From positions 1,429,001 through 1,493,000 of the forward strand of contig NC_011989.1 in NCBI RefSeq assembly GCF_000016285.1: 64,000 nt of DNA, read 5' to 3'. Under the pieces are notes generated by a model. The model was not told the DNA's origin and searched no databases. It saw nothing but the letters and a program-made list of their open reading frames with translations. Origin of the DNA: Allorhizobium ampelinum S4 (GTDB lineage: Bacteria > Pseudomonadota > Alphaproteobacteria > Rhizobiales > Rhizobiaceae). The position numbers and the translations under genes were made by a program. Each line of letters starts with the position of its first letter. Positions within the stretch are counted from its first letter, which is position 1. Shown here piece by piece: positions 1-9,910 of the stretch.

Positions 1-488
1 TCTATGCGCTGGTGACTTTCCTGCGTGACGACGCCCGTTGCGGCTTCATCAATATTATCGACATCTGCGGTGTGGATTATCCCGAGCGTGTCGAGCGTTT
101 CGAGGTTGTCTATCACTTCCTGGCGCCGAAGCAGAACCAGCGCATCCGCGTCAAGCTGTCCACCAGCGAAGACAAGCCGGTTCCGTCGATCTGTCCGCTG
201 TTTCCGGGTGCCGACTGGTTTGAGCGCGAGGCCTGGGATCTCTATGGCGTGATGTTTACCGGTCATCCGGATCTGCGTCGTCTGCTGACTGATTACGGTT
301 TTGAAGGCCATCCGCTGCGCAAGGATTTTCCGCTGACAGGCTTTGTTGAAGTCCGCTATGATGACACGGTCAAGCGGGTGGTTTATGAACCGGTTGAGTT
401 GAAGCAGGAATTCCGTAGTTTCGACTTTCTCTCGCCTTGGGAAGGCACGGATTACGTGCTGCCCGGCGATGAAAAAGCCGCGAAGTAA
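1..488 (+). CDS. nuoC: NADH-quinone oxidoreductase subunit C (5' partial)
   Basis: This is the 3' part of nuoC, the 30 kDa subunit of the peripheral (hydrophilic) arm of respiratory complex I. The open frame already runs in from the window edge (codons for Y-A-L before the GTG at 12), so the true start is upstream; about 160 codons are visible against roughly 200 for the family, so about 40 N-terminal residues are missing. The family signature is clear: an ERF-x-VVYHF block, the [13 protein letters not shown] motif and the HPLRKDFPL block. NuoC packs with NuoD, B and I near the quinone site. It is a separate gene here, not fused to nuoD as in enterobacteria. nuoD follows after 19 bases, and nuoA and nuoB should lie just upstream. 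Confidence 0.97.
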
Positions 489-507
489 GGGAACGGAAGG
501 CGAGACC

Positions 508-1698
508 ATGACTGAACATTCCGTCCGTAACTTCACGATCAATTTCGGCCCCGAACATCCTTCCGCACACGGCGTTTTGCGTCTTGTGCTGGAGCTGGAC
601 GGTGAAATCGTCGAGCGTGTCGATCCCCATATCGGCCTCTTGCACCGTGGTACCGAAAAGCTGATTGAAGCCAAGACCTACTTGCAGGCATTGCCCTATT
701 TCGACCGGCTGGACTATGTCGCGCCGATGAACCAGGAACATGCCTATTGCTTGGCGGTGGAAAAGCTCCTCGGCCTGGAAATTCCGATCCGCGGCCAGCT
801 GATCCGGGTTCTCTATTCCGAAATTGGCCGTATCCTGTCGCATATCATGAACGTCACCACGCAGGCGATGGACGTCGGTGCCATGACGCCACCGGTCTGG
901 GGCTTCGAAGAGCGCGAAAAACTGATGGTGTTCTATGAGCGGGCTTCTGGCGCGCGCATGCATGCCGCCTATTTCCGTCCCGGTGGCATTCACCAGGATA
1001 TTCCGGCCCAGCTGGTCGAGGATATCGGTGCCTGGTGCGATCCTTTCCTGAAAGTTCTCGATGATATCGAGGGACTGTTGACCGAGAACCGGATTTTCAA
1101 GCAGCGCAATGTCGATATCGGCGTCGTCAGCCTGGAAGATGCCTGGAAATGGGGCTTCTCAGGTGTGATGGTTCGCGGTTCGGGTGCGGCCTGGGATTTG
1201 CGCCGCTCGCAGCCTTACGAATGCTATTCCGATATGGAATTCGATATTCCGGTCGGTAAGAATGGCGACTGCTACGACCGCTATCTGATCCGCATGATGG
1301 AAATGCGCGAATCGGTGAAGATCATGAAGCAATGCGTCAATCGCCTGCTCGGCGATGCGCGCATTGGCCCGGTTTCTTCTGTGGATGGCAAGGTTGTACC
1401 GCCGAAACGGGGTGAGATGAAGCGGTCGATGGAAGCGCTCATCCATCACTTCAAGCTTTACACTGAAGGTTTCCACGTACCGGCTGGCGAAGTTTATGCG
1501 GCCGTCGAGGCGCCGAAGGGTGAATTCGGGGTCTATCTGGTAGCGGACGGCACAAACAAGCCGTATCGCTGCAAGATCCGCGCTCCTGGGTTCGTGCATC
1601 TGCAAGCCATGGACTTCATGTCGCGCGGCCATCAGCTTGCTGACGTAACGGCGGTGCTGGGGTCTCTCGACATCGTGTTTGGTGAGGTGGATCGTTGA
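508..1698 (+). CDS. nuoD: NADH-quinone oxidoreductase subunit D
   Basis: NuoD is the 49 kDa subunit of complex I and forms most of the quinone-binding cavity with NuoB. The protein of 396 residues has the expected GPEHPSAHG motif (residues 14-22), the [13 protein letters not shown] block and the [15 protein letters not shown] region. An in-frame ATG exists at 469 inside nuoC, but the ATG at 508 is preferred: it is preceded by the purine-rich GGAACGGAAGG and gives the rhizobial start M-T-E-H and the family's usual length. It lies in the nuo operon, 19 bases after nuoC, and its stop overlaps the start of the small gene that follows. Confidence 0.97.
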   Translation: MTEHSVRNFTINFGPEHPSAHGVLRLVLELDGEIVERVDPHIGLLHRGTEKLIEAKTYLQALPYFDRLDYVAPMNQEHAYCLAVEKLLGLEIPIRGQLIRVLYSEIGRILSHIMNVTTQAMDVGAMTPPVWGFEEREKLMVFYERASGARMHAAYFRPGGIHQDIPAQLVEDIGAWCDPFLKVLDDIEGLLTENRIFKQRNVDIGVVSLEDAWKWGFSGVMVRGSGAAWDLRRSQPYECYSDMEFDIPVGKNGDCYDRYLIRMMEMRESVKIMKQCVNRLLGDARIGPVSSVDGKVVPPKRGEMKRSMEALIHHFKLYTEGFHVPAGEVYAAVEAPKGEFGVYLVADGTNKPYRCKIRAPGFVHLQAMDFMSRGHQLADVTAVLGSLDIVFGEVDR

Positions 1699-1937
1699 TG
1701 CAGCTTATCCTTTCGGATCGGCAGTGTGGTGCTCGTCTTGCAACGTCGGTTGCAGGTTGGCGCTACGCATTGCAATCCGTTGGGACCGACCGGCACTGTC
1801 CCGCCAGGCCGTCTGCTCTGCAGGCGGCAATCGGGCTTTCTGCCGCATTGCTCGTCAGCGTCCGCGAGAAGGACAATCTGAACGCAGGCCGGGATGCTGT
1901 CATGGCGACGCATCAAGGTCTTCTGTTCAAAAACTGA
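1698..1937 (+). CDS. small protein of unknown function inside the nuo operon
   Basis: This 79-residue frame starts at an ATG that shares one base with the nuoD stop (TGATG), with a GAGG at 1684-1687 about ten bases before it, and ends 18 bases before nuoE. The coupling and the otherwise unexplained 257-base gap between nuoD and nuoE are the reasons to call it. The product has no membrane segment over its length, only short hydrophobic runs such as LQAAIGLSAALLV, and no motif I recognise. It is not one of the fourteen core Nuo subunits. A competing frame (start near 1679) covers the same bases, so the choice of frame rests on the start context. Function unknown; it could be a lineage-specific accessory protein. 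Confidence 0.55.
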   Translation: MQLILSDRQCGARLATSVAGWRYALQSVGTDRHCPARPSALQAAIGLSAALLVSVREKDNLNAGRDAVMATHQGLLFKN

Positions 1938-1955
1938 GATAAGGCGTGAGGAAGT

Positions 1956-2756
1956 ATGTCCGTTCGTCGTTTAGCCGAAGATCAATTCCAGCCCGCATCC
2001 TTCGCTTTTAGCGAGGAAAATGCCGTTTGGGCCGAAGCCACCATCCGCAAATATCCGGAGGGTCGTCAGCAATCCGCTGTCATCCCGCTGTTGATGCGGG
2101 CGCAGGAGCAGGATGGCTGGGTTACCAAGGCGACGATCGAATTCGTCGCGGACAAGCTCGACATGCCCTATATCCGCGTGCTCGAAGTGGCGACCTTCTA
2201 TACTCAGTTCCAGTTGAAGCCGGTCGGCACCAAAGCCCATATCCAGGTCTGCGGTACCACGCCCTGTATGCTGCGCGGCTCGGAAGAGCTGATGAAAATC
2301 TGTAAGAAAAAGATCCATCCAGAGCCTCTGGAGCGTAATTCAACCGGGACTCTGTCCTGGGAAGAAGTCGAGTGTCAGGGTGCCTGCGTCAACGCGCCGA
2401 TGGTGATCATTTTCAAGGACGCTTATGAGGATCTGACACCTGAGCGTCTCGAAGAAATCATCGACGCCTTCGAAGCCGGCAAGGGTGTAGAGGTCAAGAC
2501 AGGCCCGCAGATTGAGCGGGTGTTTTCTGCGCCTGAAGGCGGGCTGACCAGCCTGACGGAAGAGATCACCCCGGTCCGTTGGGGCGAGGGGCAATCAGGG
2601 CAGGATGAGGCAGCGGTTCCTCCATCCAACGCGGCCCGCCCGGTCACCGATACGCCGGTTACCGATCCGAAGCTGAAGACGCCTGCTACCGACAAACCGG
2701 CAGCGAGCGAGAATGCGAAAGTCTCCGGCGACACTGCCGACAAGGCCAAGGGGTGA
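1956..2756 (+). CDS. nuoE: NADH-quinone oxidoreductase subunit E
   Basis: NuoE is the 24 kDa subunit of the NADH-oxidising module and carries the [2Fe-2S] cluster N1a. The thioredoxin-like ferredoxin fold shows its four cysteines at residues 99, 104, 140 and 144 (CGTTPC and CQGAC). The start has a good GAGGAA upstream. At 266 residues it is longer than the roughly 160-residue bacterial core: from about residue 170 on there is a low-complexity Pro/Thr/Ala/Lys-rich tail that looks disordered. In some alphaproteobacteria, as I recall, a helix-hairpin-helix domain is attached to NuoE; here a domain of that kind is encoded separately after nuoF. Confidence 0.96.
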   Translation: MSVRRLAEDQFQPASFAFSEENAVWAEATIRKYPEGRQQSAVIPLLMRAQEQDGWVTKATIEFVADKLDMPYIRVLEVATFYTQFQLKPVGTKAHIQVCGTTPCMLRGSEELMKICKKKIHPEPLERNSTGTLSWEEVECQGACVNAPMVIIFKDAYEDLTPERLEEIIDAFEAGKGVEVKTGPQIERVFSAPEGGLTSLTEEITPVRWGEGQSGQDEAAVPPSNAARPVTDTPVTDPKLKTPATDKPAASENAKVSGDTADKAKG

Positions 2757-2759
2757 GAG

Positions 2760-4064
2760 ATGTTACAGGATAAGGACCGCATTTTCACCAATATCTACGG
2801 CCTCAAGGATAAGTCCCTGAAAGGCGCGATGAGCCGCGGCCATTGGGATGGGACCAAGCAGATCCTGGAAAAGGGGCGCGACTGGATCATTAATGAAATG
2901 AAGGCCTCCGGTCTTCGCGGTCGTGGCGGTGCAGGCTTTCCAACTGGTCTGAAGTGGTCCTTCATGCCGAAGGAAAGCGACGGTCGCCCGCATTATCTGG
3001 TCGTGAATGCCGATGAGTCCGAACCCGGCACCTGCAAAGACCGGGAAATCATGCGCCATGATCCGCATACGCTGCTGGAAGGCTGTGTCATCGCCGGTTT
3101 CGCCATGGGCGCCCACGCCGCCTATATTTATGTGCGCGGTGAATACATGCGCGAACGCGAAGCGCTTCAGGCTGCGATCGACGAGTGTTACGAATACGGA
3201 TTGCTGGGCAAAAACAACAAGCTCGGTTGGGATTATGACATTTACGTTCACCACGGCGCAGGGGCCTATATCTGCGGCGAGGAAACGGCTTTGCTCGAAA
3301 GCCTTGAAGGCAAGAAGGGCCAGCCACGCCTGAAGCCGCCATTCCCGGCCAATATGGGTCTCTATGGCTGCCCGACGACGGTCAACAATGTCGAATCGAT
3401 CGCGGTTGCGCCGACCATCCTGCGTCGTGGCGCTGGCTGGTTCTCGTCCTTTGGCCGCCCGAACAATGTTGGCACCAAGCTGTTCATGATCTCCGGTCAT
3501 GTCAACAAGCCCTGCACGGTTGAAGAGACCATGGGGATCACGTTCCGCGAACTGATCGAGCGGCATGCCGGCGGCATTCGCGGCGGTTGGGACAATCTTC
3601 TGGCTGTCATTCCCGGCGGTGCGTCCTGTCCGGTGGTCAAGGCGGAAGATATTATTGACGTCCCCATGGATTTCGATGGGCTGCGTGATGTGAAATCCTC
3701 GTTCGGTACCGCAGCGATTATCGTCATGGATAAGTCCACCGATATCATCAAGGCGATTGCCCGGCTGTCGCAGTTCTTCAAGCATGAGAGCTGCGGCCAA
3801 TGCACGCCGTGCCGTGAAGGGACCGGCTGGATGTGGCGGGTGATGGAACGCATGGTGAAGGGCAATGCCCAGAAGCGCGAAATCGACATGCTGTTCCAGG
3901 TCACCAAGCAGATCGAAGGTCATACGATCTGCGCGCTTGGCGATGCGGCTGCTTGGCCGATCCAGGGTCTGATCCGTAATTTCCGGCCTGAGATCGAGGC
4001 CAGGATTGATGACTATACCCGCAAGGCCATGGACCATGGCGCGGTCATGGAAGCGGCTGAGTAA
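2760..4064 (+). CDS. nuoF: NADH-quinone oxidoreductase subunit F
   Basis: NuoF is the 51 kDa subunit that binds NADH and FMN and holds the [4Fe-4S] cluster N3, making it the electron entry point of complex I. The 434-residue product has the glycine-rich [16 protein letters not shown] loop (residues 51-66), the [13 protein letters not shown] motif (83-95) and the [12 protein letters not shown] motif with cluster cysteines at 345, 348 and 351 plus C391 in HTICALGD. Length is typical. It starts three bases after the nuoE stop, with GGGGTGAGAG as ribosome-binding region, so the two diaphorase subunits are tightly coupled. Confidence 0.97.
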   Translation: MLQDKDRIFTNIYGLKDKSLKGAMSRGHWDGTKQILEKGRDWIINEMKASGLRGRGGAGFPTGLKWSFMPKESDGRPHYLVVNADESEPGTCKDREIMRHDPHTLLEGCVIAGFAMGAHAAYIYVRGEYMREREALQAAIDECYEYGLLGKNNKLGWDYDIYVHHGAGAYICGEETALLESLEGKKGQPRLKPPFPANMGLYGCPTTVNNVESIAVAPTILRRGAGWFSSFGRPNNVGTKLFMISGHVNKPCTVEETMGITFRELIERHAGGIRGGWDNLLAVIPGGASCPVVKAEDIIDVPMDFDGLRDVKSSFGTAAIIVMDKSTDIIKAIARLSQFFKHESCGQCTPCREGTGWMWRVMERMVKGNAQKREIDMLFQVTKQIEGHTICALGDAAAWPIQGLIRNFRPEIEARIDDYTRKAMDHGAVMEAAE

Positions 4065-4108
4065 CGAAGGCTCCGGTTACAGTGGTGCCGAGTAGCAAAG
4101 GTGATGCG

Positions 4109-4840
4109 ATGGTTGAGGCTTCGAAACGGACGGGAACGGATGCATCGGCAAAGCCGGCTGACGCTAGCCGCGGCGCTGAGATGGCCGGATCGTCGCTGCA
4201 TGCTCTTATGGCCAACCCGATGGCTGCCTTTGCGGCTGCCACGGTGCTTGGTTTCGGTTTTGCCACCCAGATGACCGGTGTGATGCTCGGTTCCATGCAA
4301 ACAATGATGGACAAGCCTACCCGTCGGACGAAGGACGATGTGCCGGAAGATAAAGCTGATCATCAGGTTGCTGCCGCATCCGTTTCAGAGGTCAATTTGA
4401 AGCCTGAAACGCAGCTGCAGCCAGTCGATGCTCCGGTTTCGGATGCAGTGGTTCCGCCCAAAGTATCACCCGCACGCCGTCCAGTCGCAAAAACCAAGAG
4501 CAAGCCGCAGGCTGCCAAGCCGATAAAAAGCCCGGCAGTGCGTTCGGCCAAAAAACCGACAGTCGCGCCTGTGACGCCGGTAGAGGAGCCCGAAGTGAAG
4601 GCAGCGCCTGTTGCCGTCAAGCCCGCCCGGCGGCGCGGCAAGAAGGTTGATCTTAAGGCAATCGGCGGTGTCGGGCCGAAGGTTCAGGAAATGCTCAGTA
4701 AACTGGGTGTTCATGGCCTTGATGATATCGCCACCTGGACCCCCGAAGATGCGGCACGGATTGATGCGGAGCTTGGTCTCGACGGTCGCATCCTGCGTGA
4801 TGACTGGATCGGACAGGCCCGCAAGCTGACCGGTGCTTGA
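4109..4840 (+). CDS. helix-hairpin-helix domain protein within the nuo operon
   Basis: A 243-residue protein with three parts. Near the N-terminus there is a hydrophobic segment rich in Ala, Gly and Met (from about residue 35 to 60, NPMAAFAAATVLGFGFATQM), possibly a membrane or amphipathic anchor. The middle is a Lys/Pro/Ala/Val linker. The C-terminus holds a helix-hairpin-helix motif: LKAIGGVGPKVQEMLSKLG followed by DDIATWTPEDAARID and RDDWIGQARKL. This is the COG3743-like domain sometimes annotated as a 5' DNA nuclease-like HhH protein. The ATG at 4109 is chosen over the GTGs at 4082/4085 because AAAGGTG lies eight bases upstream. Its place between nuoF and nuoG suggests a complex I accessory role rather than DNA work, but that is inference. 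Confidence 0.8.
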   Translation: MVEASKRTGTDASAKPADASRGAEMAGSSLHALMANPMAAFAAATVLGFGFATQMTGVMLGSMQTMMDKPTRRTKDDVPEDKADHQVAAASVSEVNLKPETQLQPVDAPVSDAVVPPKVSPARRPVAKTKSKPQAAKPIKSPAVRSAKKPTVAPVTPVEEPEVKAAPVAVKPARRRGKKVDLKAIGGVGPKVQEMLSKLGVHGLDDIATWTPEDAARIDAELGLDGRILRDDWIGQARKLTGA

Positions 4841-4983
4841 TTAGGCGGGTGTGACGGCATCGGTTTAGGAATTGTGGTTGAGATAGAATGTGTTACGACG
4901 TGTTTTGTGTCTCATGTATGAAGCACTGCACGGAAAAGATGGGCGAAGGCCTATTGGATGAATTGAGGGCGCTCTGCCGCCAT

Positions 4984-5069
4984 GCATCCCACCTTGACTG
5001 ATGGGATGCGAAGCAGGCGAGCGGTCGAGAACTGAGACATGCGTAGCGGAAAATCCTGTGCGATTTTCC
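4984..5069. repeat. two perfect hairpins in the gap before nuoG
   Basis: The 282-base gap between the HhH gene and nuoG holds two perfect inverted repeats: GCATCCCA (4984-4991) with TGGGATGC (5002-5009), loop of ten bases, and GGAAAATC (5048-5055) with GATTTTCC (5062-5069), loop of six. Neither is followed by a T-run, so they do not look like simple intrinsic terminators. They could be RNA-processing or stability elements between the F and G parts of the operon, or remnants of a dispersed repeat. No gene is supported in the gap. Confidence 0.6.
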
Positions 5070-5122
5070 TGGCCGGACTGAAAAAGCGGCGGCTGCGATG
5101 GACGTGAGACAGGAAGGCGAAT

Positions 5123-7204
5123 ATGGCAAAGCTGAAAGTCGACGGTAAGGAGATCGAGGTTCCCGATCATTTCACGCTGCTTCAGGCGTGCGAGGAAGCG
5201 GGTGCCGAAGTTCCGCGTTTTTGTTTCCACGAGCGGCTTTCGGTCGCTGGCAATTGCCGTATGTGCCTTGTCGAGGTGAAGGGCGGCCCGCCAAAGCCGG
5301 CAGCCTCCTGCGCCATGGGCGTGCGCGATATCCGCGGTGGCCCGAATGGTGAGTTGCCTGAAGTCTATACCAATACGCCAATGGTCAAGAAGGCGCGTGA
5401 AGGGGTGATGGAGTTCCTCCTGATCAACCACCCGCTCGATTGTCCAATCTGTGACCAGGGCGGCGAATGCGACTTGCAGGACCAGGCCATGGCCTTCGGT
5501 ATCGACAGTTCCCGCTATGGCGAGGACAAGCGCGCCGTCGAGGACAAATATATCGGGCCGCTGGTCAAGACGGTGATGAACCGTTGCATTCACTGCACGC
5601 GCTGCGTCCGCTTCACCACCGAAGTGGCCGGCATTGCCGAACTCGGCCTGATCGGTCGTGGCGAGGATGCCGAAATCACCACCTATCTCGAACAGGCAAT
5701 GACCTCGGAATTGCAGGGCAATGTCGTTGATCTCTGCCCGGTCGGTGCGCTGACCTCCAAGCCCTTCGCCTTCACGGCCCGTCCGTGGGAATTGGGCAAG
5801 ACCGAATCGGTCGATGTGATGGATGCGCTGGGTTCGGCGATCCGCGTCGATACGCGCGGTCGTGAAGTGATGCGTGTCATGCCGCGCGTCAATGACAGCA
5901 TCAATGAAGAGTGGATTTCCGACAAGAGCCGCTTCATTTGGGACGGATTGAAGACCCAGCGTCTGGACCGGCCTTATGTGCGGCGCAATGGACGTCTCCA
6001 GCCAGCAACCTGGCCGGAAGCCTTTGCCGAGATCAAGACTGCCGTCTCGGCTACCAACGGCTCGAAGATCGGCGCGATTGCTGGTGATCTGGCATCCGTC
6101 GAGGAAATGTATGCACTGAAGGAACTGCTGACTTCGCTTGGTTCCACCAGCTACGATTGTCGCCAGGACGGCACGGCGCTCGATCCTGTTCTCGGCCGTT
6201 CGTCCTATATCCTCAACTCCACCATCGAGGGTATCGAGGATGCCGACGCGCTGTTGTTGATCGGTTGCAATCCGCGCCTTGAAGCGGCGGTCATGAATGC
6301 GCGTATCCGCAAGCGGTGGCGTCGTGGTGGCTTCCCGATCGGCGTAATCGGCGAAAACGCCGATCTGCGTTATGATTATAGCTATCTGGGTGCGGGTACT
6401 GATACGCTTTCCGATTTGGTTGCTGGCAAGAACAGCTTCTTTGACGCATTGAAGGCGGCTGCCAAGCCCTTGATCATCATTGGCCAGGGCGCCTTGACCC
6501 GTGGTGACGGCGCTGCCGTGCTGGCTCAGGTCGCTGCGCTTGCTGTTGCCGTCGGTGCGGTCGGCGAGAGCTGGAATGGCTTCGGTGTTCTGCATACCGC
6601 AGCGTCGCGCGTCGGTGGCCTCGATCTCGGTTTCGTGCCGGGGCAGGGGGGCAAGACGGCAGCAGAAATGCCTGGTGCAATGGATGTCCTCTTCCTGCTC
6701 GGCGCCGATGAACTGGATCTGTCGGCCAAGACCGCAAAGCTGACTGTCTATATTGGTTCGCACGGCGACAACGGCGCCCAGAATGCCGATGTTATCTTGC
6801 CGGCTGCCGCCTATACGGAAAAGTCGGGCACTTGGGTGAATACGGAAGGTCGCGTCCAGCTTGGCAATCGCGCTGGTTTCGCGCCGGGTGAGGCTCGCGA
6901 AGACTGGGCTGTACTGCGCGCGCTTTCGGACGTGCTCGGCAAGAAGCTGCCGTTCGATTCGCTTGGCCAACTGCGACAGAAGCTCTATCAGGCCCATCCG
7001 CATTTTGCCGCGCTTGACGAGATTGCCATAGGCAATCCGGCGGAAATCGACGCCTTGGCGAAAAAAGGCGGGAACATGACCCAATCCGGGTTTGCGTCTC
7101 CGATCAAAGACTTCTATTTGACAAACCCGATTGCACGCGCGTCTGCGGTGATGGCCGAGTGTTCGGCATTGGCCCGCAATAATTTCAAGGCTGCGGCAGA
7201 GTAA
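5123..7204 (+). CDS. nuoG: NADH-quinone oxidoreductase subunit G
   Basis: NuoG is the 75 kDa iron-sulphur subunit of complex I. The N-terminus is a [2Fe-2S] ferredoxin domain (N1b) with C34, C45, C48 and C63. Next come the H103/C107/C110/C116 ligands of N5 and the C155/C158/C161/C205 ligands of N4. The remaining 480 residues are the degenerate molybdopterin-oxidoreductase domain. The four-cysteine N7 motif seen in some bacteria is not visible, as expected for the alphaproteobacterial and mitochondrial type. Length of 693 residues is normal. The start is preceded by ACAGGAAGGCG. Confidence 0.97.
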   Translation: MAKLKVDGKEIEVPDHFTLLQACEEAGAEVPRFCFHERLSVAGNCRMCLVEVKGGPPKPAASCAMGVRDIRGGPNGELPEVYTNTPMVKKAREGVMEFLLINHPLDCPICDQGGECDLQDQAMAFGIDSSRYGEDKRAVEDKYIGPLVKTVMNRCIHCTRCVRFTTEVAGIAELGLIGRGEDAEITTYLEQAMTSELQGNVVDLCPVGALTSKPFAFTARPWELGKTESVDVMDALGSAIRVDTRGREVMRVMPRVNDSINEEWISDKSRFIWDGLKTQRLDRPYVRRNGRLQPATWPEAFAEIKTAVSATNGSKIGAIAGDLASVEEMYALKELLTSLGSTSYDCRQDGTALDPVLGRSSYILNSTIEGIEDADALLLIGCNPRLEAAVMNARIRKRWRRGGFPIGVIGENADLRYDYSYLGAGTDTLSDLVAGKNSFFDALKAAAKPLIIIGQGALTRGDGAAVLAQVAALAVAVGAVGESWNGFGVLHTAASRVGGLDLGFVPGQGGKTAAEMPGAMDVLFLLGADELDLSAKTAKLTVYIGSHGDNGAQNADVILPAAAYTEKSGTWVNTEGRVQLGNRAGFAPGEAREDWAVLRALSDVLGKKLPFDSLGQLRQKLYQAHPHFAALDEIAIGNPAEIDALAKKGGNMTQSGFASPIKDFYLTNPIARASAVMAECSALARNNFKAAAE

Positions 7205-7216
7205 GGGCAAGGGACC

Positions 7217-8260
7217 ATGGACAGTTTCGTTTCTACCTATGTGTGGCCGGCGGCCATCATGATCGGCCAGTCCCTGCTGCTGCTGGTCTGCCTGCTGGTG
7301 TTCATTGCCTATATCCTGTTGGCAGACCGCAAGATCTGGGCGGCGGTGCAATTGCGCCGTGGTCCGAATGTGGTGGGTCCATGGGGGCTTTTCCAGTCCT
7401 TCGCCGACCTTTTGAAATTCGTGTTCAAGGAACCGATCATTCCGGCTGGCGCCAATAAGGCCGTTTTCCTGCTGGCGCCGCTGGTGGCCGTGACGCTTGC
7501 TCTGGCGACATGGGCGGTTATTCCGCTCAACCAGGGCTGGGTGATTGCCAATATCAATGTCGGCATTCTCTATGTGTTTGCGATTTCCTCGCTGGAAGTC
7601 TACGGCATCATCATGGGAGGCTGGGCGTCCAACTCGAAATACCCATTCCTCGGTGCCCTGCGCTCTGCGGCTCAGATGGTCTCCTACGAAGTGTCGATCG
7701 GCTTCGTCATCGTCACGGTGCTGCTGTGTGCGGGATCTCTGAACCTCACCGACATCGTCAATTCCCAGAACCATGGTCTCGGCACGATGATGGGAATGCC
7801 GGCCTCGCTGCTGGACTGGCATTGGCTGTCGCTGTTTCCGATGTTTGTGATCTTCTTCATCTCGGCGCTGGCGGAAACCAATCGTCCTCCCTTCGACCTG
7901 CCTGAGGCTGAATCCGAACTGGTCGCCGGCTTCATGGTCGAATACGGCTCGACCCCTTACATGATGTTCATGCTGGGTGAGTATGCAGCCATCGTGCTGA
8001 TGTGCGCGTTGACCACCATTCTGTTTCTGGGTGGCTGGCTGCCGCCGTTGGACATTGCAGTACTCAACTGGGTGCCGGGTATTATCTGGTTCATCCTCAA
8101 GGCGACGCTGGTGTTCTTCATGTTCGGCATCACCAAGGCGATCGTTCCGCGCTACCGTTATGACCAGTTGATGCGCCTGGGTTGGAAAGTGTTCCTGCCG
8201 CTGTCGCTGGCCATGGTGGTTATTGTTGCATTCGTGCTGAAGCTTGGGGGCTGGGCATGA
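7217..8260 (+). CDS. nuoH: NADH-quinone oxidoreductase subunit H
   Basis: NuoH (ND1 homologue) is the membrane subunit that joins the peripheral arm to the proton-pumping arm and lines the entry of the quinone channel. The 347 residues are strongly hydrophobic with about eight membrane segments. Conserved loops are present: [20 protein letters not shown] near residue 35-55, and the [23 protein letters not shown] loop around residue 218-240 that carries the acidic residues at the quinone tunnel. It starts 12 bases after nuoG with AGGGCAAGGG upstream. Confidence 0.97.
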   Translation: MDSFVSTYVWPAAIMIGQSLLLLVCLLVFIAYILLADRKIWAAVQLRRGPNVVGPWGLFQSFADLLKFVFKEPIIPAGANKAVFLLAPLVAVTLALATWAVIPLNQGWVIANINVGILYVFAISSLEVYGIIMGGWASNSKYPFLGALRSAAQMVSYEVSIGFVIVTVLLCAGSLNLTDIVNSQNHGLGTMMGMPASLLDWHWLSLFPMFVIFFISALAETNRPPFDLPEAESELVAGFMVEYGSTPYMMFMLGEYAAIVLMCALTTILFLGGWLPPLDIAVLNWVPGIIWFILKATLVFFMFGITKAIVPRYRYDQLMRLGWKVFLPLSLAMVVIVAFVLKLGGWA

Positions 8261-8300
8261 GCCTTCACCCCGCAGATTTCGGCAGAATTGGAGTTTGAAG

Positions 8301-8792
8301 ATGGCAAGTGTTTCCCAGGCTGTCCGCTCGCTGTTTCTGAAAGAGTTCGTCAACGCATTTTTCCTGTCGATGCGTTACTTTTTCAAGCAGAAGGCGACTG
8401 TGAACTATCCGTTTGAGAAAGGCCCTGTCAGCCCGCGCTTTCGCGGCGAGCATGCGTTGCGTCGCTATCCCAATGGCGAGGAACGTTGCATTGCCTGCAA
8501 ATTATGCGAGGCGATCTGTCCGGCCCAGGCGATCACCATCGAAGCTGGCCCGCGCCGCAACGATGGCACGCGCCGCACGGTTCGTTACGATATCGACATG
8601 GTAAAATGCATCTATTGCGGCTTCTGCCAGGAAGCCTGCCCGGTCGATGCGATCGTCGAAGGTCCGAATTTCGAATTCTCGACGGAATCACGCGAAGAAC
8701 TCTATTTCGACAAGGCCAAGCTTCTGGCCAATGGAGATCGGTGGGAGCGGGAAATCGCGCGCAATCTTGCGCAGGATGCCCCTTACCGCTGA
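8301..8792 (+). CDS. nuoI: NADH-quinone oxidoreductase subunit I
   Basis: NuoI (TYKY homologue) carries clusters N6a and N6b and passes electrons to N2 in NuoB. Two CxxCxxCxxxC ferredoxin motifs are visible: C63/C66/C69/C73 and C103/C106/C109/C113. The ATG at 8301 gives 163 residues, the usual rhizobial length; an in-frame start at 8244 would overlap the nuoH end and add a tail without family support. The N-terminal 30 residues are amphipathic and probably sit on the membrane arm. nuoJ follows after an unusually long gap of 155 bases with a hairpin. Confidence 0.97.
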   Translation: MASVSQAVRSLFLKEFVNAFFLSMRYFFKQKATVNYPFEKGPVSPRFRGEHALRRYPNGEERCIACKLCEAICPAQAITIEAGPRRNDGTRRTVRYDIDMVKCIYCGFCQEACPVDAIVEGPNFEFSTESREELYFDKAKLLANGDRWEREIARNLAQDAPYR

Positions 8793-8859
8793 GATCGTCT
8801 TTTTGAGGAAACCGATGGCGGTTGGGCAAGATCTGTCCGTCCCGGTTTGAAATTGAAAC

Positions 8860-8898
8860 GAAATGCATGGCTGGTCCGGCCCGGACCACTGGCATTTC
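8860..8898. repeat. long interrupted hairpin between nuoI and nuoJ
   Basis: GAAATGC (8860-8866) pairs with GCATTTC (8892-8898), and inside it TGGTCCGG (8872-8879) pairs with CCGGACCA (8881-8888) around a single C. The outer and inner stems are separated by short internal loops. A hairpin this GC-rich in the only sizeable gap of the second half of the operon could act as an mRNA stabiliser or processing site. There is no U-tract, so it is unlikely to be an intrinsic terminator. Confidence 0.6.
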
Positions 8899-8947
8899 AT
8901 GGGACACGGCCGCGCCGCGCTCCTGAGGAAGATGAAAAGGCACCATC

Positions 8948-9562
8948 ATGGGTCTTCAGGCAATCTTTTTCTACCTTTTCGCCTTTGTCGCGGTTGCGTC
9001 GGCGTTCATGGTTATTTCGTCACGCAATCCGGTTCATTCGGTTTTGTTCCTCATCCTCACCTTCGTCAACGCGGCTGGTCTGTTCATGCTGACGGGTGCC
9101 GAGTTCCTGGCGATGATCCTGCTGGTCGTCTATGTCGGCGCGGTTGCAGTGCTCTTCCTGTTCGTGGTGATGATGCTGGACATCGACTTCACGGAATTGA
9201 GGGCAGGGGCTTCGAAATATGGTCCCTTGGCGGCCTTGATCGGCGCCATCGTTGCAGCTGAACTGATCTTCGTCATCGGCGGCTCGGCGATTTCCCCAGC
9301 TGCAAAGCAGGCGATCACCATGCCGATTCCGGCACTGGCGGACCGTCAGAACACGGCCGCGCTCGGTGATGTGCTCTATACCAATTATGTCTTCTTCTTC
9401 CAAATCGCCGGCCTCGTGCTGCTGGTGGCCATGATCGGCGCTATCGTGCTGACGCTGCGTCACCGCCAGCACATCAAGCGGCAGAATATTGCACACCAGG
9501 TTGCACGTGGACCGGCGACTGCCATCAAGGTGGTCAAGGTCAAGCCCGGCCAGGGCATCTGA
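8948..9562 (+). CDS. nuoJ: NADH-quinone oxidoreductase subunit J
   Basis: NuoJ (ND6 homologue) is a small membrane subunit of complex I with about five membrane segments, followed by a basic cytoplasmic C-terminus. The family blocks SRNPVHSVLFLILTF (around residue 25-40) and the GAEFLAMILLVVYVGAVAVLFLFVVMMLD region, which includes the helix with a pi-bulge, are plain. The 204 residues match the family. It begins the J-K-L-M-N block of the operon and is preceded by GAGGAAGATG-type purine-rich sequence. nuoK follows after 32 bases. Confidence 0.96.
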   Translation: MGLQAIFFYLFAFVAVASAFMVISSRNPVHSVLFLILTFVNAAGLFMLTGAEFLAMILLVVYVGAVAVLFLFVVMMLDIDFTELRAGASKYGPLAALIGAIVAAELIFVIGGSAISPAAKQAITMPIPALADRQNTAALGDVLYTNYVFFFQIAGLVLLVAMIGAIVLTLRHRQHIKRQNIAHQVARGPATAIKVVKVKPGQGI

Positions 9563-9594
9563 GCTGAAGGCAAGGGATCTCAAGGAAACGAACA

Positions 9595-9903
9595 ATGGAA
9601 ATCGGACTTTCCCATTATCTCACCGTCAGCGCGATCCTGTTCATGCTGGGCGTCTTCGGTATCTTCCTCAACCGAAAGAACATCATCGTTATTCTGATGT
9701 CGGTGGAGCTCATTCTTCTGGCGGTAAACGTCAACATGGTGGCCTTCTCATCATTCCTCAATGATATCGTCGGCCAGGTTTTCGCGCTGTTTATCCTGAC
9801 CGTCGCGGCTGCGGAAGCCGCGATCGGCCTTGCTATCCTCGTTGTCTTCTACCGCAACCGCGGATCGATCGCCGTTGAAGACGTCAACATGATGAAGGGC
9901 TGA
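9595..9903 (+). CDS. nuoK: NADH-quinone oxidoreductase subunit K
   Basis: NuoK (ND4L homologue) has three membrane helices and belongs to the proton-translocating core. The 102-residue product carries the two conserved membrane glutamates, in [14 protein letters not shown] (around residue 35) and in [13 protein letters not shown] (around residue 70). The start has CAAGGAAACG upstream. It is seven bases before nuoL. Confidence 0.97.
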   Translation: MEIGLSHYLTVSAILFMLGVFGIFLNRKNIIVILMSVELILLAVNVNMVAFSSFLNDIVGQVFALFILTVAAAEAAIGLAILVVFYRNRGSIAVEDVNMMKG

Positions 9904-9910
9904 TACGGCT

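Noticed and set aside
2763..4037. 424-codon minus-strand frame opposite nuoF
   Set aside because: Mirror of nuoF codon use, no recognisable protein.
4865..8353. 1162-codon open frame on the minus strand
   Set aside because: It lies antisense to nuoG and nuoH and is open only because of their GC-rich codon bias; its product is a low-complexity His/Arg/Gln-rich sequence with no domain.
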